A stretch of 64,000 nucleotides of DNA from Paragyromitra xinjiangensis. Taxonomy: Eukaryota; Ascomycota; Pezizomycetes; Pezizales; Discinaceae. Shown in pieces: positions 45,076-55,633 of this stretch. Under the pieces are notes generated by a model. It saw nothing but the letters and a program-made list of their open reading frames with translations. It was not told the DNA's origin and did no database searches. The DNA lies in NCBI GenBank assembly GCA_038503065.1, contig JBCAMK010000015.1:1550001-1614000 (forward strand). The letters run 5' to 3'. The position numbers and the translations under genes were made by a program. Every line of letters begins with the position of its first letter. The first letter of the stretch is position 1.

Positions 45076-46002
45076 ATGCATATCGATTCTTTTACTGAAG
45101 AGACCCAGCTGATCGATGATGGGCTGAAGCTGGACCCAAATACTAGACAACTCGTTTGTTGTCCAAACCTGACCGTCCCCGGTCAGCCTTTGATTCCATT
45201 GGACGAAGAAGAAGTGAGCTCGTTTCTCGATAGAGAGCTTTCGACTAAGCGACTTGATGACATTTATGGGATACTTTGGCTCGTCTCGAGCAAGCAGAAT
45301 ATTAGCCCTTTGCATCACCAAGCCATCAAAGGGCGTAACATTATCATTACCGAAAGACCAGACCTCCACCTTGTGTGGCACCACAACCAAATTTTCGTTA
45401 AGCCTATTCCTCGATGCCTTTTAAACTATGCCTTCTTCAAAACATATATATCGGGGTTTCCCACCGGCTTGGACTCCCAAAAATCCGCGAACGGATTTCT
45501 ATGGACCTATACGAAGTTGATTGTTCATGAATCCGATTTCAATTTGGCGAAGAAGCTAGAATTGCTACCGGACGATGAAGCGATCACTTGGATCAAATGG
45601 TGCAAGTTTATCCAGGGGTTTCAGCATATGACCGACAATGAAGTTGCTAAACGATATCACTACGGCGAATTACGGCTCACCCGGCTCAATTTCTACTGTA
45701 GAGTTCTCTTCCGTGGATGGACCTACCTTGATACCTATACTCAATACGATACCTACTTTAGCCGTTTTCTCGCGCCCTTCTTGTTCGTATTCGGTAGCAT
45801 CTCGCTTGTTTTGACGGCAATGCAGGTGGCTTTGGCAACAAGTGCTGAAAGCAAGTCTTACAACATTGTAGCTTATAATTTTTCGAACTTTACCATTTGG
45901 GCTGTTGTTACTGGATTGGCTTTCTTTCCTTTTATGTATCTATGGTTTAAGACCAGCGAGCTCATATATGCGGTCACCCATGGCCAGCGGCCGACCTCAT
46001 GA
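45076..46002 (+). CDS. DUF6601-family membrane protein
   Basis: A single exon of 308 residues from the first ATG after the in-frame stop at 45028-45030. The sequence follows the DUF6601 family well: a short N-terminal arm with FLDRELSTKRLDDIYGILWL, the block IIITERPDLHLVWHHNQIFV, then KPIPRCLL, LIVHESDFNLAKK, RYHYGELRLTRLN, and two C-terminal membrane helices (FLFVFGSISLVLTAMQVALA and the segment from IWAVVTGLAFFPFMYLWF). Members are common in mould genomes, often in expanded families near heterokaryon-incompatibility or NLR genes, and are sometimes mislabelled as Pr1C proteases; no biochemical function is known to me. There is no protease motif. Confidence 0.85.
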   Translation: MHIDSFTEETQLIDDGLKLDPNTRQLVCCPNLTVPGQPLIPLDEEEVSSFLDRELSTKRLDDIYGILWLVSSKQNISPLHHQAIKGRNIIITERPDLHLVWHHNQIFVKPIPRCLLNYAFFKTYISGFPTGLDSQKSANGFLWTYTKLIVHESDFNLAKKLELLPDDEAITWIKWCKFIQGFQHMTDNEVAKRYHYGELRLTRLNFYCRVLFRGWTYLDTYTQYDTYFSRFLAPFLFVFGSISLVLTAMQVALATSAESKSYNIVAYNFSNFTIWAVVTGLAFFPFMYLWFKTSELIYAVTHGQRPTS

Positions 46003-47708
46003 TGATTGTTTCTGTTATTTCTTTGTGTATCCTATTACGAAGGCGAATAGGAGGACCGAGATTGGCTGTATGCGATTTATTAGAGGAGAAGCGGGGTTGA
46101 TGGCGAAAGCTTGGATTGGATACATGCAGGGCTTCTTCATTTCGTTTCGTTTATATACAGTGGGTACGAGCGGGTCTTTTTTATTTCCTAAAACTTATTA
46201 GATCGATTCAAATCATTTTAGTTTGTTTTCGTTGGTCAGTAGATCGTTTCGTTTCGACTTTGTTATTATTTAGAAGTCACATAGAACTATACTCTTCCTG
46301 CCAGTTTTGTTGTTTCAAGAACAACACTACTAAGATGGGTTAGGATAGCTCCTGCTAGCTTTGATTGCCTAATTCATTTAGAGGTTCAGTATCTCAGTCA
46401 CTCTCTTAGTAGAGTAATCTCAAGGAATCCACAAAGAGGGTTTATCCTCCGCCACGTTTGTAGGATACCTACATAAATGGCACCAAACATCGGATTGGTA
46501 TGCATCATTAGGCATTGCTCGTATCCTCTACCACTTCAAGATACCGTGTCTTCTATACGTGAGTTAAGGTGATTTATTTCCAACACGATCCAACGTAATA
46601 CCTAATGTTGAGTATCAAGGGCTACTTCCGATCCGCCGTTAGAAGTCCTCCCGTAATTGACTAAGGTGATTGGTAGCGTCCCCTTTCGATGTGAGCTATT
46701 TCTGGCGAAATAATGGTTTACGATCGATGACTGTAGTAAGTTCAGCATAGAACCACGAGGTAGATACCCGCTTAGTGAACGAATCAATTCTCAACGGATT
46801 GACTAGTAGAACTTCGTCGTTAGAGTCATCCTGGCGGGGCTGAATCTTACCTGAGGTGATAAGATTCGACAGGGTTTGATGTTAACTCATCACTTTCCTC
46901 GCTTTAAAGCACCGGGAACTCTTGGCAACTCGGAAGATCCTGTGAGTGGCCAGGAGGTCTATTTCCCAGCCCTGGTCAACTAACTACTTTAAAGGGCCGT
47001 GGAAACTAGGGTTCGCTGTCAGAATACCAAGCGTAACCCTATTTGCTGTCCCCGGTCAAAATCAGGGTTAGGGTCTTTGATATCATCTTTTGAGGCTTAG
47101 CAACAGATCTAACCTTTCCAAACGAGAGTTCCAGACCTCTTGAGGGTTTATTTTGCTGAACAGACCTTCCCTCTCGAATTGTTAATCTCGAAATACCATA
47201 GAGCCGCGTAATCAACTATGCCTACTTCGAGGCTCATTTAAACTCACCTGAAGCGTGATTCGCTGTAACCGTTACATCCGAGTCCCGTTCGCCTTGCGTG
47301 CGTGGCTCCGTCACAGCGCGCGGGAAGCTGTGCCTCATGTGTCGTCATGCGGCTCTGAGCAAGTCACGTTCCGGGGGTCGTGGCGCGACTGCGCGTTACA
47401 GTGGGCTGAGACAGGGGAATTATTTCGAGCATGTTCGCTGCACTCCGCGGAACGAGGCACCCCCGAGAACCGAAAAGAGGAGTTTAAGCTGACGGATTTG
47501 ACTCTTCTGGAAGGAATAGTTTAAATATTGACCACTGCCGGTACAGCTGTTATCCGAAATTGCGGTTGTGTTTTTAACGTTCTGGCGGGGACTCTTACTT
47601 GAAGGCAGAGACATCCTGCTGCGACTGAGCTTCATTCCTCCTTTTCTCCAGGCAGTCGATTACATACTACATCTTCCAAACTCAACTTCACGATCATCAA
47701 CTCTCACC
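46003..47708. other. intergenic, no gene seen
   Basis: The 3' flank of the DUF6601 gene is followed by unremarkable sequence, then a GC-rich patch at 47280-47470 upstream of PIS1 that probably belongs to its promoter. Short open frames in that patch are GC-driven. Confidence 0.45.
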
Positions 47709-48503
47709 ATGGCTCCCGGATCTAACAGCGTCGTTCCAAAGAAGGAAAACATTTTTCTGTTTATCCCTAACCTGATCGGTCAGTTTATTCATGTTTTCCA
47801 TCCTTCATCGGCTAGCTAACTCTCCCAAAAGGTTACTCTCGAGTGATCCTCGCCGGTGCCTCTCTTTACTTCATGTCCTATCATCCCCACTATTGTACAC
47901 TTCTCTACGGCATTTCATGTCTTCTCGATGCCCTAGACGGGTACGCCGCACGACGCTTTAATCAAGCGACCAAGTTTGGCGCAGTGCTCGATATGGTGAC
48001 GGATCGCTGCACAACAGCGTGTTTATTATGTTTCTTGAGCAGTGCATATACAAAATGGGCGATTCTGTTCCAGGGACTTATCAGCTTGGATTTGGCAAGT
48101 CATTACATGCATATGTATGCAAGTCTGGACAGGGGCGCGACGAGTCACAAGAAAGTCGAGAAGAAGAGAAGTAGGATCTTGAATCTGTATTATTCGAATA
48201 ATGTATGTTCCCACCTCTCCATGCTTATTTTTTTAATGTTTTTGGGCTTGGGTGTTAACCTTCGTTTAGGCTGTTCTCTTTACCTTCTGCGCTGCGAACG
48301 AGGTCTTTTTCCTCGCTATGTACTTGCTCTCCTTCCCACAGTTCCAGGAGACTGGCAGTTGGCCGTGGGTTGTTGCTGCTATCACCTTTCCGGTTTGTGC
48401 AGCGAAGCAGTGGATCAATGTTGTGCAGATGGTGAAAGCTGCTGTATCACTCGGTGAAGGAGATGTAGAAAATAGGGCAAGGGCGGCCAAGAAGTCGCAG
48501 TAA
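47709..48503 (+). CDS. PIS1: CDP-diacylglycerol-inositol 3-phosphatidyltransferase (phosphatidylinositol synthase)
   Basis: Three exons: 47709..47778, 47832..48202, 48270..48503, giving 224 residues, the usual length for fungal Pis1. The N-terminal NIFLFIPNLIGYSRVIL is typical. The CDP-alcohol phosphotransferase signature DG-x2-AR-x8-G-x3-D-x3-D begins at D59 (DALDGYAARR) and ends with AVLDMVTDR. Downstream SLDLASHYMHMYASL and YYSNN are Pis1-specific. The enzyme makes phosphatidylinositol from CDP-DAG and inositol in the ER; this is essential for phosphoinositides and GPI anchors. The start at 47709 has a good CACC context. It shares its catalytic signature with the phosphotransferase about 17 kb to the left, but the two are distant relatives. 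Confidence 0.96.
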
Positions 48504-49353
48504 GTTGGTTGGGTATGTGCTGGAAGAGGTGATGGGGGTGGAGATGGGGAGGCAAGTACTTCATACGGATCGGGGATGTTTCGAAATTCACAGTGTTGGC
48601 TTTGGGTATTGAAAGGGTAAAAATTCAAACTACCGGAATAAGGGTGCTATAGATGGACGGAAAGGTTCCTACATTTTCTTTCCTAAGGGTTTTCATTGGG
48701 CTGTTTCCTTTTACTTTTTTTTTAATTATTCTTCTTTCATATGTGTTATTAGGGATCGGTGGAGAGAAATTTGCTGGCGTTGATAGCGTTGAGCTTGAGC
48801 TTACATGGGAGCTGGGTTAGGGTTATTATACCGTACGTTCTCATTTCTACAGTGTTGTGGATCAGTACGCTAACGATGAAGTTAGTGGTTTTTTTGTAGA
48901 AATAATCGATAGTTACTTTCTACGACCGCTTGCTGTGGTGTGTTTCCGAGTGATATCTGAGAACATTCAGTGCGGGGTAGCGGTGACATAGGAATTTCTA
49001 CCTGTCCTCAAGACCAGCTGCAGCCGAGGGCTCTGGATTGGAGTTTGGGTAGGTGGTGGCACATATGAGCGCAAACTTAAAGGACAGACCTGTGATGGGC
49101 TGTTCTTCACCTGAGTGTGGAATTGAACATGCTCCAATATCACCAATACTGATGCTCTAGCTGTCTAACTACAAAAGAACGTTATATTATCAAGAGCGTA
49201 AATGCTGACGAGAGAGATTACAGCTATTGACCATCCAACTATTGTACCAGACCACATAAAATACTATAACAAAAAAAATAAATAAATATAGAAGACACGA
49301 ATATTGTCCACTCCCCCTTATCAATTTAATCCTCCTTACCAAGCTCAAGGACC
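48504..49353. other. intergenic, convergent 3' ends
   Basis: This region lies between the ends of PIS1 (plus) and the KEP gene (minus). T-runs around 48710-48730 and A-rich sequence near 49270 fit their 3' UTRs. No gene seen. Confidence 0.5.
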
Positions 49354-50661
49354 CTATTTTCCATTGGCATTCTGAAACGCTGCATTCGCACTCTCAAGCA
49401 AATCCATCGCGCTCTTCAACCCAGTCATACTCTCCGCAATATCCTTAATCGGCAAGGTACTCAACCCCTGCCTCTTTTCAACCACGGGCTCCTCCCTCTT
49501 ATCAAGAGCTTCCTGGGGACTCTTAACCTTACCACCGTTAGGAGGGAACTTAGTGTTCTTGATCTTAACCTTCCTCTCAGCCTTATCAGCAGCATCACTA
49601 AGCTCCCCATCGACCTTAGCTTTATTCGCCTTCCGCAATTCCTGGCGGAAATCACCCTCCTCTGGAGCCGGGGCAGCTTCACGCTTCGACGTCACGCCAC
49701 GAATATCAGCGACAGTTGCAACCATCTTCTTAATCCCATCAAGCGCAAGTTCTGCACGCTTAACCTTCGGGGGCTTGTCACCGCCAACGATACCACCAAC
49801 GATAGGGAGACTCGGGAGACCCTTGAGAACATCGAGCGGAGGTTCCGGGGAGGCTTCACGCTTACTCTTCCCACCAAGGAGAGAACCAACAAGTGGAAGC
49901 GAACTAAGGGAGCTAATCTGACGCTTTGTCTTCCCAAGGAGCGAGCTAACACCAGGAAGTGATTTAAGCACGTCGAGTTGCGGCTCAGCTTCACGCTTAT
50001 TATTCCCACCACCAAGAACGGATCCAAGAATAGGAAGCGAATTAAGCGCACCAAGCTGACGCTTCGTCTTCCCACCAAGGAGAGGGCCAACAGCAGGAAG
50101 AGATTTAAGCACGTCGAGTTGCGGCTCAGCATCACGTTTACTATTGCCGCCGAGATTGACAAGGCCCGCCGACCCCATATCCGGGAGATTCTGTAGCTTC
50201 GGATATAACGCCGAGTCGACCGTACCACGCTTCACCTTGCCGCCACCGAGTCCACCGAGTCCGCCAAGACCACCGAGGAGCGATGTGACTGCCTCAAGTA
50301 GACGTTTCTCGTGTTTAACTGGGACGTCGCGGGCGCCGAGACCACCAGCAGACCCGGCGAGGGAACCGATAACTGGTAGAGCGCTAAGTGCTTGTGCTGC
50401 TTGTCCGACACCGGCCATGGCCGCTCCCATACCGGCTTTCATGCCATCTTGGGCTTCAATTTTTGGCTTCTCGGGTTGCTGGAGGGGGTCGAAGGGGGCG
50501 GTGGTGGCGGATGGGGTTGCTGCTGCGGTCGAGGCGGGGAGTTTGGAGGTGGGGGAGACATTGAATTCTTCGATTTGGTTGTTGCCTTCTTGAGGGAGGG
50601 GGGCGGTGAGGGCTGGGAGGAGGAAGGCGCTGAGGAGGAGAAAGGAGGTGGGGATGTGCAT
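49354..50661 (-). CDS. secreted Kex2-processed repeat protein (KEP), probable peptide precursor
   Basis: A single exon of 435 residues when started at 50661, where MHIPTSFLLLSAFLLPALTA forms a clear signal peptide; the frame is open for 92 more codons upstream but these look like leader sequence. After a Pro/Ala/Thr-rich pro-region come eleven Lys-Arg sites (ending at residues 120, 145, 176, 201, 223, 247, 268, 302, 327, 389, 397). Between residues 176 and 302 the released segments alternate: one type starts (D/E)AEPQLDVLKSLP, the next starts Q(L/I)..L.SLP(I/L)(L/V)GS(V/L)LGG. The X-Ala start after KR resembles the Kex2 plus dipeptidyl-aminopeptidase processing of yeast alpha-factor; Gln starts could cyclise to pyroglutamate. 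Peptides would be about 18-30 residues, hydrophobic and Gly/Leu-rich. Function is unknown: surface-active (repellent-like), antimicrobial or signalling. Confidence 0.85.
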   Translation of the reverse strand: MHIPTSFLLLSAFLLPALTAPLPQEGNNQIEEFNVSPTSKLPASTAAATPSATTAPFDPLQQPEKPKIEAQDGMKAGMGAAMAGVGQAAQALSALPVIGSLAGSAGGLGARDVPVKHEKRLLEAVTSLLGGLGGLGGLGGGKVKRGTVDSALYPKLQNLPDMGSAGLVNLGGNSKRDAEPQLDVLKSLPAVGPLLGGKTKRQLGALNSLPILGSVLGGGNNKREAEPQLDVLKSLPGVSSLLGKTKRQISSLSSLPLVGSLLGGKSKREASPEPPLDVLKGLPSLPIVGGIVGGDKPPKVKRAELALDGIKKMVATVADIRGVTSKREAAPAPEEGDFRQELRKANKAKVDGELSDAADKAERKVKIKNTKFPPNGGKVKSPQEALDKREEPVVEKRQGLSTLPIKDIAESMTGLKSAMDLLESANAAFQNANGK

Positions 50662-52604
50662 GGTGTTTTTGGGGTAGGCTTTTCTAATGAGTGTGGTGTA
50701 GTTGGGTGAAAAGGAGTGTAGTGGTGATGGATACTGAGGGAGGATGTGGGAATGGGGGATCGGGAGGGTATATAGACCAGCTTTGATGTAAGGGTGCTGG
50801 TTTGTCGATGATTGGCGACAAAGTGCGAAAATTACGAAGAGAAGAAACAAACGGAAAGAGAGACGCGAAGCGGAGGTTTTAAACGTAAGGGGAGGAATGT
50901 AGGTACTATACAGGAGATGGGAAGGAAAAAGGTACATGGCGGGGTTCTGAGGTTGGGGAATGAAGGAGGAAGTGAGGAATTATCATTGATCTCCTTGCTT
51001 GTCGGGGGTTGGTTCGAGAGAATTCTCCGGAAGAGGGGAATATCATTCCAGAGGTTCGGGAATGGAGCTTTGAGCATCGATTTGTTTTGCGGAATATACG
51101 ATATAGTCGCATGGAGGCAAGGGGTCAATGATCGTCGGGCATCATGGTTTCCTAACGCGGCGGATGGGATCTGCATTTACATGTATGAGATTAAATTGGT
51201 ACTGGGAAGCAATTGGAAATACCCTAAACTAGCGATCCCTACCATCGGTAGGTATATCTAATTAGCTGATATATCTCGTAAGACAAACTGGTTGTGAGCT
51301 CTTGGTACGACTTGGCATACATGTAGTTGTAGTTGGGAATTATTTCGGGTACCGTAGAGACTGGAAAAATACACTATCTCCGCGCAGGTATTATAACTCC
51401 GTCACTAACCAACTTTGAAGGGAAACTTTCAAAGCTCGAGTCAGATCTCCCAGCTTGGTCTATACTGCTTCAAGCACCCCCTAAACCAATCGAGGTTAGA
51501 ACTAGATAACAATCCCTACGATCCGGTAGTGGATTTTTCTAGTTTCTACGGTATTACATCGCTCACGCAAGAGCATGGTAGGTTCAGATTGCCTACTGAA
51601 AAATCTAAGATCCTGAGTTGATGGTCTGGCTGCAGTTGATGATTTATCATACGGAGTTAGCTGTCATCTCTCATTTGCCTAAAAAGTCTAAATTATCTTA
51701 ATCTCTATAAATCCTTAATTTAGGCCTTGTAGCTTCAATTAATATGACAGGCCGAGTGCGGTCTTGGACTCTGAGCTGTATCTCATCACGCTTCATCATG
51801 TATCACTCGAATTTATTAGCTGAAAACTGCTGGATAGATAAATCCTCCATTGAGTATCTCTGAGCTGACGATTTTTTAAAAAAGTCTTCTGGTGTGCATG
51901 AGCTTGATGAGAAATTCTGTAGGCAGAAGCTTATGGGCGATTCAAGCTAAGGGAGGTATTGTGTTAACAGCGAACAGTCATGATCACATAGACGATCAAA
52001 ATAAAGTTGAGGTATACTAAATTAAAACCTTTGATTCGAAATCTAAGCTGCTCACTTACTCCTATTTAGCTTTATCTAAAGGGAAAGGGGATCCTCAGCT
52101 TCAGTGATCGACTTTAGATCGTGTATGCCTTTTTCTCGTAGAAACACTATATGTGCTTCGATAAATGGTCTCCGGGGGTCCGCACCGACGCAACCTGCGA
52201 CGTGAAGGTAGTTAATACCAGATTTCTCCCTTACACTGGTGCGGCACCCCCTCACTCGCGCTGCAACTAGAAAAGTGATTTTCTACCTAATTTTTATACC
52301 CTTTAAACACGAGTTGATTATCAATCACTATTGCCAGCCTTAGGTAGAACCATTACGTTTGGGTTGCTCTATTAGATTTGACGTTTCAAGATATGCAAGG
52401 TGTCTGTTTTTGCTCCTCCTCCTGATGCAGGAAGGGGCTATCCTGTTACGATTATGAATCCCATTGACTATTTGGCACGAAAGTCACTACTTTAACGATG
52501 ATGATGATCCGGTTACCACGAACACTACTACCACATGGGACCATCCGCTGTAAGTTGGGGTCAACTAGGCTGGCTCAACGAATTTCTCAACTGTCTTGAT
52601 CCAG
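50662..52604. other. promoter of the KEP gene and intergenic sequence, no gene seen
   Basis: Opposing open frames at 50812-51261 (plus) and 50832-51176 (minus) overlap the KEP promoter and show no domain. The rest is AT-rich without visible structure. Confidence 0.45.
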
Positions 52605-53063
52605 GATATTGCTCAGTGGTGCTACATGCTTGCCATAGGAGATGCAGATGAGGGCGAACCACGGAGTAGCTGAGACATGCTGCTTATCGTTGACCACATG
52701 GAGAGCGACCCGGCGATCAATATTACCCTCCCAAGGTTTTGGATGACGGAGGGCCGGAGGACCCCAAACGAAAGGTTTACGGACACAATGGTTTTCGTGT
52801 TTGAACATGCTATGAGTCTAGACACAGCGAAGGAATTGCTTACAGTATGCGCAACAGCTGGAGCTCCAAAATTGGCAACTGCACTTTCAGCTAGCTAATT
52901 CTTTTCTACCGAACAGGTCCAGTTCTACGACTACCTGGCTTACTTTAACGGCAATTCTACTACTTATTGTTCACCCCATACACTGCTATACCACGAGAAC
53001 TGGCTCTACCAAACCTATGCACTCCCAAACACGTCGTTCCCTAGTTGGGCTGGGGGAATGTGA
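52605..53063 (+). pseudogene. possible small gene or gene remnant with one intron and an in-frame stop
   Basis: Two exons can be read in one frame, 52605..52844 and 52917..53063, joined by a GTATGC...CTAAT...ACAG intron. The product ends ...AKELLT/VQFYDYLAYFNGNSTTY...FPSWAGGM. Upstream the same frame contains a TGA at 52671-52673, so either translation begins at the ATG at 52677 (104 residues) or an older gene has been interrupted. No family was recognised; composition (aromatic-rich, with N-glycosylation-like NGNST) is protein-like. Confidence 0.3.
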
Positions 53064-53277
53064 CATTCCCACCCGCACCAGATCAAAACCAACAGAAAAA
53101 AATATCTCAAGGAATGGGCGACCATGATTCTCGTGTCTTCCTATGTTTCAATTTGGCAAATCCCCACCAGTAGTAAACAAGCTACATACAAGGCCCTGAC
53201 TTCTTCGTTGTTGGAAGTGGGATGTCTCAGTCAGTTTCCAGGAAGCAAGCTATGATGCTTTCTCGCAAGCACTTGAT

Positions 53278-53396
53278 GTGTTCGGTCATAGAATGATGAA
53301 AATGAGCCATCCCGTTCGCTCTGGCATATCCAAGCATCTTATCGCCTGGTTAGTACTGCAGTGGGTGACCATGTGGGAATCCCAGGTACTGAACGC
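53278..53396 (+). rRNA. 5S ribosomal RNA gene (dispersed copy)
   Basis: 119 nt, the canonical length. The ends pair as helix I (GTGTTCGGT with ACTGAACGC, nine pairs including G-U). Conserved blocks are present in order: CATCCCGTTCGCTCT, then CCAAGC, then CCTGGTTAGTACTGCAGTGG, then GTGACC, then GTGGGAATCCCAGGT. A run of seven T immediately downstream (53398-53404) is a pol III terminator. Single dispersed 5S genes are normal in filamentous ascomycetes. Confidence 0.85.
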
Positions 53397-54140
53397 ATTT
53401 TTTTGGGAATGAGCCATTCTAGAATACTGTTACTTAAGCATGGTCACTTACGCTTGCGCTCGTGGGAACCACCCTGGATATGTGTTATTTGGTATAACCA
53501 ACCTTCACCCTGACTATGATCCCTAGAGCCGCCCAAACAACGTCCCATAGTTTCTCCCGTAGTTCCTTCCCTGCTCTCTGCGGACATTTTCCTCCCTCAA
53601 TGCCCTAATGAGCGCCTCCACAGCCAACCTCGCTCGATAGACAAAGATCTCATATCCCCACGCCACAACACCCAATAGCCTACCACGTCAGCACTATCCA
53701 CTAGCCCACCAGAAAGGGGCCCGGGGCTTACACCAGGTACGAGCATAAGCTGCGTATAACTTTCCCCACCACACACTCTTCCGCTGGGACAACCACAAAA
53801 GCAAGGTAGATCCACATCGCAAGGAAGATAACCTCCACGAACATGGCTTTGAGGTGATCTGGTGCGCAGAAGGGACTAAATGTGAGGGGAATAAAGGCGA
53901 GCATAGCTGCAGATGCGATCGTGGCGGGGATGTCCTCGATGTACCTGGCAAGGCCAAAAATGGGGATCACGAAAAGAAACTGAAGAGCGCGTATAGTGGG
54001 GTTGATGTAAGAAAAATAATCAGCCTGAGGTTCGGGCATCGCGAGCAGAGTAGGTTAGATAAAGTGGGTAGCTGGACGTAGCGTGATGGTGCTGGGATGC
54101 AGTGGAGGGAGGGGAGCTATAGCTAGGATAACCTTAATTT
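53330..54140. repeat. local segmental duplication, copy 1
   Basis: The sequence from within the 5S gene to about 54140 (ataaccttaatt) is repeated, diverged, at about 54938-55738. The unit carries the 3' half of 5S, about 120 bp of spacer and a minus-strand membrane protein gene. Many of the differences are transitions; small indels also occur. Confidence 0.8.
53523..54039 (-). CDS. small four-helix membrane protein, paralog A
   Basis: Two exons on the minus strand, 53732..54039 and 53523..53679, with a 52-nt GTAAGC...CTGAC...TAG intron; 154 residues. About four hydrophobic segments are visible (IRALQFLFVIPIFGLARYI, the stretch around TIASAAMLAFIPLTFSPF, AMFVEVIFLAMWIYLAFVVV, LVLLGVVAWGYEIFV), with the AxxFVEVIFLAMW block reminiscent of small fungal MARVEL-like proteins. 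It ends with an Arg/Asn-rich tail. A near relative lies 1.6 kb to the right in the duplicated unit, with the intron at the same place. The function is unknown. Splicing at GTAAGC two bases downstream of an alternative GTGTAA donor gives the longer, hydrophobic continuation in both copies, which is why this junction was chosen. Confidence 0.7.
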
Positions 54141-54937
54141 TAGTATGTTACGTTTCTTACCCGAATCATGCCTATTCTTTACTATTCGGCTGTGTTTCTG
54201 AGAGCATCCCTGGCTAGAGCGGGGTTCAGGTTAGGGTTGTTATTGTTGCACAAACTATGCGAGTGATACTTTGTGATTATAGGTCAGTCAATTTACCAAG
54301 TCAAGTTATTTAGGTAGGCCAGAGTAGATTGATCTAAAGAAAACATGGAGAGAGTGGCGATACTCTAGATAAGTGTATAATAGGTCACCCGGTGTATCTC
54401 TAAAACCACAGGGAGTCCTCTGCCGAAGAAATTTCTTCTAGCGTCCTATAGTGTCTCCGCAGTCTATTACGCCTTGGAAATTCTCTACTGAAGAGCTTCT
54501 CCAAATCCAACTCCAATTCCAGCGTCTTCCGTTTGTGCGTGTGTGCGCAGCCCACTACGTGATTGGTTTTCTTCGTGCGTAGGAAGACTAGCGTATCAAT
54601 CTCTCTAATCGGAGGGACTATTATGGGCGAGCATGTAGGGCGCTCTGCCAGTTTGACGTAGAGATGTGATATTCGCTCCGTGCTGTGAAAGAGAGACTGC
54701 GTCGACGTGAAGTTCTGTGTCCTATAGCGAGGCACGTATATAGAGGCACGGAATAGAGCGAATAGGAAGGATTTATCCTAACGAATAGTCAAGACAAAGC
54801 GCCCGCCGTCAAAGAATACGATGTAGATAGATAGGTAGGAAAGAATAGGATGCGAGTGCTGAAGAGCAACAGCTTGCAAAGAGTATACGAAATCCTCCGC
54901 CGCACACACCTAACCCTTGTACATGTGACTCCCTTAC
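54141..54937. other. spacer between duplicated units, no gene seen
   Basis: Unique sequence between the two copies. A 111-codon minus-strand frame (54400..54735) has no domain and no splice support. Confidence 0.45.
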
Positions 54938-55004
54938 TCAAGCATATTATCGCCTGGCTAGTACCACAGTAGGTGGCCATGTGGGAATCCTAGGCCTTGA
55001 ATGC
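54938..55004 (+). pseudogene. truncated 5S rRNA pseudogene
   Basis: This matches only the 3' half of the 5S gene at 53278 (from CAAGCAT to the ...GAATGC end), with many transitions in the conserved CCTGGTTAGTA block. Helix I cannot form because the 5' half is missing. The left breakpoint of the duplicated unit falls inside the 5S gene. Confidence 0.8.
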
Positions 55005-55176
55005 ATTTCTTTTGGAAATGAGCCATTCTGGAATACTGTTACTTAAGCATGGCTATTTGCACTTGTGGGAACCACTCTAGATATGTGTTATTTGATATAA
55101 CCAACCCTCACCCCGACTACAATCCCCAGAGCCGCTCAAACTATGTCCCATAATATCTCCCATTTTCCTCCTCCAA

Positions 55177-55633
55177 CTATCTAAACACCACACCCATAAA
55201 TTCCCCCTCCAAAGCCAACCTTACCCGATACCTGGTATAGTACCCAAACACCCACGCAACAACACCCAACGGCCTGCCACGTCAGCATTATCCACTAGCC
55301 CACTATAATGGGGGCTTACACCAGGTACGAGCATAAGATGCGTATGGTTCCCCCCACCACACCCCTTTCTGCCGGAACAACCATAAAGGCAAGGTAGACC
55401 CACATCGCAAGGAAGATAACCTCCATGAACATGGCTTTGAGGCGGGTGGGTGCGCAGATAGGGCTGAACGTGAGGGGAATAAAGACGAGCATGGCGGCAG
55501 ATGTGATGGTGGCAGGGGTGTCCTCGATGTACCTGGCAAGGCCGAGGATGGGGATCGCGAAAAAAAGCTGAAGAGCGCGTATAATGGGGATGACATAGGA
55601 CAAACCAAGTTCGGACAAACCAGGTTCGGACAT
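55177..55633 (-). CDS. small four-helix membrane protein, paralog B
   Basis: Two exons on the minus strand, 55320..55633 and 55177..55273, with a 46-nt intron at the same position as in paralog A (branch TGCTGACGTGG conserved); 136 residues. The first three hydrophobic segments align with paralog A; the fourth reads LVPLGVVAWVFGYYTRYRVR. A TAG falls where paralog A continues for about 22 more residues, and the sequence beyond the stop still resembles A's tail, so copy B is C-terminally shortened. The frame is otherwise intact, suggesting it may still be expressed. The function is unknown. Confidence 0.65.

Noticed and set aside
29457..48503. Idea of a phospholipid-synthesis cluster (choline/ethanolamine phosphotransferase plus PIS1)
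   Set aside because: The two genes are about 17 kb apart with unrelated accessory genes between them; proximity is probably chance.
49692..50228. 178-codon minus-strand ORF overlapping the KEP gene
   Set aside because: An alternative frame of the same repeats; it lacks a signal peptide, and the repeat periodicity makes sense only in the KEP frame.
50812..51261. 149-codon plus-strand ORF and the opposing 114-codon frame upstream of the KEP gene
   Set aside because: They overlap each other in a promoter region, have no domain, and the plus frame does not begin with ATG.
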